Below are positions 8,639 to 12,833 of a DNA stretch of 12,833 nucleotides, in pieces; the stretch's first letter is position 1; each line of letters begins with the position of its first letter. The translations under genes were made by a program, and so were the position numbers. Source of the DNA: Bacillota bacterium (GTDB lineage: Bacteria > Bacillota > Desulfotomaculia > Desulfotomaculales > JAJYZD01); contig JAJYZD010000094.1 in NCBI GenBank assembly GCA_021800315.1, positions 1 through 12,833 of the forward strand, in the 5' to 3' direction. Under the pieces are notes generated by a model that was not told the origin of the DNA, did not search any database, and saw nothing but the letters and a program-made list of their open reading frames with translations.

Positions 8639-9017
8639 GTGGCCGGAAGGCACTGGATCGGTAAGGGGGGATTGTGCAAGTATAGACAAACACTATGTAG
8701 TCAGGCCGGACCCAGGCGACAATGACCGGCAGCACCAGTCCAGCACTTACCTTTAGATAAATTAGAGCATTCTGGTACAGACACGAAAATAAACGTGACA
8801 ATGCCTTCCCGAGCGGCTGGTTAATGCGGGTTATGGCGTACCATTAAACGGTATCGCGCCAATCAATTTGTCATAACCGTGGTGGCAGGAAGTGGTTTGC
8901 CTGACTAAAACCATGACAAACAGGACTTTTATCCCCCCCTGGTCCGGCTTACGGCGCGGCGCCGGCCGGGAGAGGCGGAGCGGATTACCGGCAAAGTTTG
9001 TGAAGGGGGAATGCATT
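8639..9017 (+). ncRNA. Putative structured leader RNA (unrecognised)
   Basis: Predicted leader between the promoter at 8604 and the membrane protein gene. Possible structures are a GCC-GGAA-GGC hairpin at the very 5' end (8642-8651), GCCGG/CCGGC (8705-8709/8726-8730), and a nested stem GGTTATG (8829-8835) / CATAACC (8872-8878). The nested stem encloses GGCG-TACC (8835-8842) and GGTA-CGCC (8850-8853, 8857-8860), sharing base 8835. TGGTTT/AAACCA (8893-8898/8908-8913) follows. A competing pairing TTAATG (8821-8826) / CATTAA (8842-8847) would exclude the inner stem. None of the well-known riboswitch cores (cobalamin, TPP, SAM, c-di-GMP, c-di-AMP, fluoride) was recognised. Assignment as RNA rests only on promoter and pairing. 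Confidence 0.3.
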
Positions 9018-9458
9018 GTGCTGGTTCAAGACGAAGCTGCATACAAGCCTTACGGATGGATCAAGTGGATCCGTTTTACCCTGGTGGTATTTGCCTTATT
9101 AAATGTCGCCGCGCATCTTTTCGCCAGCCCCGGGGCTACGAAGCCGATCACGTTCTGGCTGGAGATCGAGGTGGCCGTCTACCTCATGGTCGGCGTGATC
9201 TACCTGCTGGGGCTGAGGTTCTGGTACGGGCCGGCGGTCCTCTTTTCGGTATTCAACCTGTTTGTCTACATGCTTTCCGGACTCGTTGCCATTCCGCTGT
9301 TAAGTGCTCATCCGTTGACCGGTCACGTGGAGTTTCTTAAATACTCGTTCGGGCGCGGGTTCTCACTGTTATCCTGGCTATACCTCATCATCGTCGGAGC
9401 ATGGATGATGGCCAGGGACCGGGGGTCGAAGGTGAACGAACTGCTGCGGAACAGTTGA
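9018..9458 (+). CDS. Four-helix membrane protein, unknown function
   Basis: A 146-residue protein, not recognised as a known family. The GTG at 9018 is chosen because AAGGGGGA (9003-9010) sits 7 bases ahead; the frame is open further upstream (ATG 8913, GTG 8892) without a good ribosome site. After a short soluble N-terminus (to about 17), four membrane helices are predicted at about 18-36 (FTLVVFALLNVAAHLF), 48-68 (LEIEVAVYLMVGVIYLLGL), 70-95 (GPAVLFSVFNLFVYMLSGLV) and 113-131 (RGFSLLSWLYLIIVGAWMM). A basic, charged tail (RDRGSKVNELLRNS) follows, probably cytoplasmic. No conserved catalytic or transport motif is visible. It appears to be the only gene of its transcript, with the strong promoter at 8604 about 380 bases upstream. 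A role under PadR control is possible but unsupported. Confidence 0.75.
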   Translation: MLVQDEAAYKPYGWIKWIRFTLVVFALLNVAAHLFASPGATKPITFWLEIEVAVYLMVGVIYLLGLRFWYGPAVLFSVFNLFVYMLSGLVAIPLLSAHPLTGHVEFLKYSFGRGFSLLSWLYLIIVGAWMMARDRGSKVNELLRNS

Positions 9459-9531
9459 TTGATCCCCGGGGACCATGGTGTTACCGGCCGGTGGCCGCGG
9501 CGGGAATCCACGGCGAAACCGTTGTAAGAAA

Positions 9532-9551
9532 GGTCCCACGGGCCGCTTTTT
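9532..9551 (+). terminator. Weak intrinsic terminator after the four-helix protein gene
   Basis: GGTCC (9532-9536) pairs with GGGCC (9540-9544), including one G-T wobble, across a 3-base loop. It is followed after two bases by five T residues (9547-9551). It lies about 75 bases after the stop codon. The stem is short, so efficiency is uncertain. Confidence 0.45.
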
Positions 9552-9555
9552 CCGT

Positions 9556-9597
9556 CAACTGCAAGGCCACCTGTTGCGGCAGGCGGCCTTGCAGTTG
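9556..9597. repeat. Long perfect stem-loop at the convergent gene junction
   Basis: CAACTGCAAGGCC (9556-9568) and GGCCTTGCAGTTG (9585-9597) are perfect 13-base inverted arms. Beyond one mismatch, CCTG (9570-9573) / CAGG (9580-9583) extends the stem. On the minus strand the stem begins two bases after the mrdA stop codon, but it is followed by an A-rich rather than T-rich run. It may still end or stabilise the mrdA transcript; on the plus strand it lies just after the weak terminator. Confidence 0.8.
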
Positions 9598-9599
9598 TT

Positions 9600-11822
9600 C
9601 TACGGGGTCTTGACCGGATTTCCGGCGGGAGCCGGTTTGGCCGGCGGCGGCGCGGCTACCTGGTTGCCGCCCTGGGACGCGGCGGCCGGTGTCTGTTGGT
9701 TGTTGGCCGGCTGTTGGGCGGCCGCGGGTTGCCGGCCGGAGGCCGGAACCGCGGTCTGAGGCGCCTGTGCCGGGGCTGCCCGGGCCGGAGCGGTGTTGCC
9801 ACCGGCCGGGGTGGTTCCGGCGCCCGCCGCCGCGGCCTGGGAGTTGGCGGTCGGAATGTTGAAGTAGGCGGAAAGCACAGCCTTGACCACCGGGCCCGCG
9901 GCTGCGTTGCCCTCGCCGGCGTGCTCGACCACGGCCGCCGCCGCCACCTGGGGGTTGTTCGCCGGGGCGTAGGCGATGAACAGGGAATCGTCGGCGCCCT
10001 TGATCGCGGTCTGGGCCGTGCCGGTCTTGGCGGCGACCGGGACCGGGAAACCGGCGAATACGCCGGCGGCGGTACCGGGACCCTGCGTCACCAGGGACAT
10101 GCCCTGGTGAATGGTGTCAAGCACTTGGGGCGGAATGTTCAACTGTCTTACCACCGTCGGGTGGTTTTGCAAGATCAGCCTGCCGTCCGGCGCGACGACC
10201 TTGTCGACCAGGTAGGGCTTGTACAGGGTGCCGCCATTGGCTATGGTAGACACGTAATCGGCCAGTTGCAGGGGTGTATAGAGGTTGTAGCCCTGGCCGA
10301 TGGCCATGTTTATGGTATCATACGTGTGCCATTGCATGTTCCAGGCGTACGTGGCCTGGAAGTTTTTCTTCAGCTTGGCCGACGCCTGCTGGTAGGCGGG
10401 CGAACTCCCGTCCCCGTTGTACCGGGCCAGCAGGGCTTTCTCCTGTTGCTGCAGGATGCCCTGGTAAAGACTGGTCAGGTAGGCCTGGGTTGGCACCACG
10501 CCGGTTTCCTCGTCGGGCAGGTCGATACCGGTGGGCTGGCCGAGGCCGTAGGCTTTGGCCCAATGGGCTATGGGACGCCAGCCCAGCTTGTAACCCAGTT
10601 TGTAGAAGAAGACGTCGTTGGAAACCTGAATGGCCTGGGTCACGTCCTGAAAGCCGAAACCGGGACGGTACCAGTTGTGGAATACAGTAGTGCCCAACTT
10701 GAAATAGCCCGGGTCCCAAAACTTCGTGGTCGGGGTGATTGCGCCCGTGACCAGCCCGGCCGTGGCCACCACCGGCTTGAAGGTGGAACCTACCGGGTAG
10801 GCCATGAGGGCCCGGTTCAAAAACGGGTGGTCCGGGTCCGTAAAGATGTTGACGTTCTGGCCGGGCGGCGGGTTGGTACTGAGCACCGCCGGGTTGAAGG
10901 ATGGATAGCTCGCCATGGCCAGGATCTTGCCGGTATGCACGTCTTCCAGCACTACCGCCCCGCCCGTGGCGGGAAAACCCTGCTTCTTCGCCCCCGCGAC
11001 CACCGTGGCCAGCGCCTGCTGTCCGACCTGGGTAAGTTTGGCGGACAGGTTCAAGACGAGGTTGTCGCCCGGAGTGGGCTGTTCCTCCCCCTTTTCCCCC
11101 ACCAGGGTGCCCTTGGCGTTGACCTCCATCTCCCGCGCGCCGTCGGTGCCGTGCAGGTACCGTTGATAGGTGTTTTCCAGTCCCGCCTGGCCGTACTGGT
11201 CGTTAATGGTGTAGCCACCGTTGGGGTGGGCGGAAAGTTCCGCCTGGTTGATGTCTCCCACATAGCCTAAGATCTGGCCGGCCAGGTTGTTGTACGGGTA
11301 GTAGCGCTGGGGAACCGTGTCCAAGATAACCCCGGGCAGGTTCATTTTGTTTTCCGCGATCTGGTTGACCACCGCCTGGTCGACGTTGGTGGCCATGCGA
11401 ATGGGCAGGTAGATGTTGTTGGCCTGTTTGGCCTTGTTTATCCGCGCCGTTATCTGGTCCGGGGCCAAGCCCAGGATGGGACCCAGTTGGGCGGCCAACC
11501 GGCTTTCGTTCCTGATGTCCGAATACAGGACGGAAACGCTGTAGACGGGCGTGTTGCCCACCAGCAGGTTGCCGGCCGAGTCATAGATGAGGCCGCGGGG
11601 CGCCATGATCGGGTCCAGCCGCAGGTAGTTCTGGTTGGCCAGGTCGTTGAACCAGCGGAACTGGAAAACCTGCAGGTAGAACAGGCGGCCGGCCAGGACC
11701 AGGAAAAGGACGGCGAAAAGGACCAGGAGCGTATGCACCTTCCTCGCTATTTCCGGCCGGGCCGCCGGTTTCTCGACGGCCGGTAAATCGAAACCCTGGA
11801 GTTCAGGCGTTATTCTGAGCAA
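9600..11822 (-). CDS. mrdA: Penicillin-binding protein 2 (peptidoglycan D,D-transpeptidase)
   Basis: A class B penicillin-binding protein that cross-links peptidoglycan during cell elongation, anchored in the membrane and acting outside the cell. Of 740 residues, a cytoplasmic tail (1-29) leads to one membrane helix (about 30-50, TLLVLFAVLFLVLAGRLFYL). The pedestal/dimerisation domain follows (about 65-250), with PRGLIYDSAGNLL and GYVGDINQAEL. The transpeptidase domain has SxxK at Ser346-Lys349 (GSTFKP), SxN as Ser401-Asn402-Asp403 and KTG at 599-601. Residues about 658-740 are an Ala/Pro/Gln-rich low-complexity tail, unusual in length. The TTG start at 11822 is supported by AAAGGGTGA (11836-11828), 5 bases ahead. 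It overlaps the end of the upstream class A PBP gene by 20 bases, indicating coupling. SpoVD/FtsI-type PBPs are alternatives, but no PASTA domain is present. Confidence 0.9.
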   Translation of the reverse strand: MLRITPELQGFDLPAVEKPAARPEIARKVHTLLVLFAVLFLVLAGRLFYLQVFQFRWFNDLANQNYLRLDPIMAPRGLIYDSAGNLLVGNTPVYSVSVLYSDIRNESRLAAQLGPILGLAPDQITARINKAKQANNIYLPIRMATNVDQAVVNQIAENKMNLPGVILDTVPQRYYPYNNLAGQILGYVGDINQAELSAHPNGGYTINDQYGQAGLENTYQRYLHGTDGAREMEVNAKGTLVGEKGEEQPTPGDNLVLNLSAKLTQVGQQALATVVAGAKKQGFPATGGAVVLEDVHTGKILAMASYPSFNPAVLSTNPPPGQNVNIFTDPDHPFLNRALMAYPVGSTFKPVVATAGLVTGAITPTTKFWDPGYFKLGTTVFHNWYRPGFGFQDVTQAIQVSNDVFFYKLGYKLGWRPIAHWAKAYGLGQPTGIDLPDEETGVVPTQAYLTSLYQGILQQQEKALLARYNGDGSSPAYQQASAKLKKNFQATYAWNMQWHTYDTINMAIGQGYNLYTPLQLADYVSTIANGGTLYKPYLVDKVVAPDGRLILQNHPTVVRQLNIPPQVLDTIHQGMSLVTQGPGTAAGVFAGFPVPVAAKTGTAQTAIKGADDSLFIAYAPANNPQVAAAAVVEHAGEGNAAAGPVVKAVLSAYFNIPTANSQAAAAGAGTTPAGGNTAPARAAPAQAPQTAVPASGRQPAAAQQPANNQQTPAAASQGGNQVAAPPPAKPAPAGNPVKTP

Positions 11823-12833
11823 TTAATTCACCCTTTACAGTCTCAGGCAGCATGGCCGTAGGCGGTCCCCCGGGCGCCCGGGGGACCGGTGCAATGTTGG
11901 CGTTGGTCCCGGTCTCAGGGACCGGGCTGCCGTCGGAGGTTCCGGACGGAAACCGGCCCTGGTTTCCCGGGGAGTTCGGGACGGCGCTCTCCGGCGTGAC
12001 GTTCACGCCCGGCGGTACCGGAAAGTCCTGCGGCGTCTGTCCGGCCAGCGCCGCGGTCATAACCTGCCGCCACAGGGGCGCCGCGTAGCTGCCGCCGTAA
12101 CCCTCGGGCATGGCCTTGGGCGTGTCGTAGCCGATCCAGACCGCGCCGGTGAGCACGGGAGTGAAGCCGTCGAACCAGAGGTCTTTGCCCCCGTTGGTGG
12201 TACCGGTTTTGCCGGCCACCGGCCAACCGGGGATGGCGGCCTCCATGCCGGTGCCTTCCTGGACCACCGACTGCAACATGCTGGTCAGGGCCCAGTCGGT
12301 GTAGGGCTGCATGGCGGTGTGGTTCTGCGGTGTGTGGGTGTACAGGTAGGCGCCGGTATCCGTGACCACCTTCCGGATGACGAACGGCTGGTTATACACG
12401 CCGCCGTTGGCGATGGCCGCGTAAGCGCCCGCCATTTCCAGCGGGGTCACGCCCTTGGACAAGCCGCCCAGGGCCATGGCCAGGCCGTCCCGGTCGGCGT
12501 TCTGGATGGTGATGCCGGATTGCGCCGCAAACTGCACGGCCTTGGGAATGGTGACCATGTCCAGGAGGCGTACGGCCACCACGTTGACCGAATTGGCCAG
12601 GGCGTAGCGCAGGGTGACCGGTCCCAGGTAACCCTGGCCCGGATCGTTGTGCGGCGAGTAGTTGCCGATAGTCAGCGGCGTATCCTGTACGATGGAGTCC
12701 GGGGTCAGGCCGTCGTACTCAATGGCCGGGCCGTAATCGAGAAAGGGCTTGATGCTCGACCCGGGCTGGCGGTAAGCCTGCACGGCGCGGTCAAACGGCA
12801 TCCGGGTGATGTGTTCGCGCCCCCCGTCGATGG
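11803..12833 (-). CDS. Class A penicillin-binding protein (PBP1A-like), 3' part
   Basis: The gene runs off the right edge, so its start and N-terminal glycosyltransferase domain are outside the window. The visible 343 residues begin IDGGREHITRMPFDRA and cover most of the transpeptidase domain: YRQPGSSIKPF with the catalytic SxxK motif (SSIK), ALANSVNVVAVRLL with SVN as the SxN motif, and VAGKTGTTNGGKDLWF with KTG. The RQPGSSIKPF and KTGTTNGGKDLWF contexts are those of bifunctional class A PBPs, which polymerise and cross-link peptidoglycan at the outer face of the membrane. The last 75 residues or so are a Pro/Gly/Thr-rich tail (VPPGVNVTPE onward). The stop codon lies inside the start of mrdA, so the two genes form an operon. 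A class A assignment without the glycosyltransferase in view is an inference from transpeptidase motifs. Confidence 0.88.
   Translation of the reverse strand, partial: IDGGREHITRMPFDRAVQAYRQPGSSIKPFLDYGPAIEYDGLTPDSIVQDTPLTIGNYSPHNDPGQGYLGPVTLRYALANSVNVVAVRLLDMVTIPKAVQFAAQSGITIQNADRDGLAMALGGLSKGVTPLEMAGAYAAIANGGVYNQPFVIRKVVTDTGAYLYTHTPQNHTAMQPYTDWALTSMLQSVVQEGTGMEAAIPGWPVAGKTGTTNGGKDLWFDGFTPVLTGAVWIGYDTPKAMPEGYGGSYAAPLWRQVMTAALAGQTPQDFPVPPGVNVTPESAVPNSPGNQGRFPSGTSDGSPVPETGTNANIAPVPRAPGGPPTAMLPETVKGELIAQNNA

Larger units (their letters stand above)
8086..9017. other. Long gene-free stretch of mixed composition
   Basis: No convincing protein gene is seen in these 930 bases. The left third (to about 8350) is GC-rich and holds a nested inverted repeat (8197-8262) and a small CCGCC/GGCGG hairpin (8286-8298). 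From about 8400 to 8890 the DNA is clearly more AT-rich than the rest of the window. It carries several palindromes (8442-8475, 8491-8506, 8523-8565, 8559-8576), a near-consensus promoter (8604-8632) and a potentially structured transcribed leader. From 8930 it becomes GC-rich again. The composition change suggests an inserted or decayed segment. Confidence 0.6.

Noticed and set aside
8672..8725. Seventeen-codon TTG frame (MCKYRQTLCSQAGPRRQ) after the strong promoter, as a leader peptide
   Set aside because: The G-run ahead of it is only one base from the TTG, too close for a working ribosome site, and there is no run of a single amino acid as in attenuator peptides.
8571..8801. Minus-strand frame of 76 codons in the AT-rich island
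   Set aside because: No good ribosome site, no recognisable motif, and it runs across the strong plus-strand promoter; kept out as chance.
8086..8890. Searched for a CRISPR array, tRNA or attachment site in the gene-free stretch
   Set aside because: No regularly spaced direct repeats, no tRNA-like cloverleaf with a T-loop GTTCRA motif, and no duplicated flanking sequence were seen.
8639..9017. Known riboswitch classes in the leader
   Set aside because: None of the conserved cores I know for cobalamin, TPP, SAM, c-di-GMP-I, c-di-AMP, guanidine-I or fluoride could be found by eye.
9011..9340. ATG 9011 frame overlapping the four-helix protein gene
   Set aside because: The same ribosome site serves GTG 9018, whose product has well-formed membrane helices; the alternative frame gives an Arg/Gly-rich peptide without pattern.
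9696..11270. Plus-strand open frame of 524 codons opposite mrdA
   Set aside because: Gly/Arg/Val-rich shadow of the PBP2 gene, which carries all three transpeptidase motifs.

Overview
The window looks like a chromosomal segment of a fairly high-GC bacterium, most likely a Firmicute of the Clostridia (Peptococcaceae or Thermoanaerobacterales type). This is inferred from strong AGGGGG/AGGAG ribosome sites, frequent GTG and TTG starts, sigma-A promoters with extended -10 elements, a LytS/LytR-type two-component pair, a Cys-containing PadR regulator, and DUF1284 and YkgJ-type proteins. The species cannot be named from the sequence alone.

Layout. (1) Bases 1-75, minus strand: the first 25 codons of an IS607-type transposon recombinase run off the left edge, so an insertion sequence ends about 100-130 bases before carB. 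(2) 255-4672, plus strand: carB (carbamoyl-phosphate synthase large chain) is followed closely by a DUF1284 Cys-rich protein and a YkgJ-like zinc/iron-chelating Cys-cluster protein, probably one transcript. No carA is present in the window. (3) 4776-5075: a small lysine-rich, single-pass membrane protein whose start codon sits directly against a perfect -10 box. (4) 5188-7276: an overlapping histidine kinase and LytTR response regulator pair. (5) 7361-7639: a GlsB/YeaQ-type three-helix membrane protein with a clear promoter and intrinsic terminator. (6) 7663-8085: a PadR-family regulator. (7) 8086-9017: 930 bases with no convincing gene. The GC-rich left part carries a nested inverted repeat that may be a relic of a TnpB-element right end. 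The AT-rich right part carries palindromes, a near-consensus promoter and a long, potentially structured leader leading to (8) an unknown four-helix membrane protein at 9018-9458. (9) 9600-12833, minus strand: mrdA (PBP2) and, upstream of it, the 3' part of a class A penicillin-binding protein. The two overlap by 20 bases, and the convergent junction with (8) holds a long perfect stem-loop.

Most of the window is ordinary housekeeping (pyrimidine/arginine synthesis, envelope sensing, peptidoglycan synthesis). The least explained part is 8086-9017, where mobile-element-like structure, base composition unlike its surroundings, and a strong promoter with a long leader come together. No previously undescribed system can be demonstrated from the sequence. 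The best candidate for one is the leader plus the orphan membrane protein.
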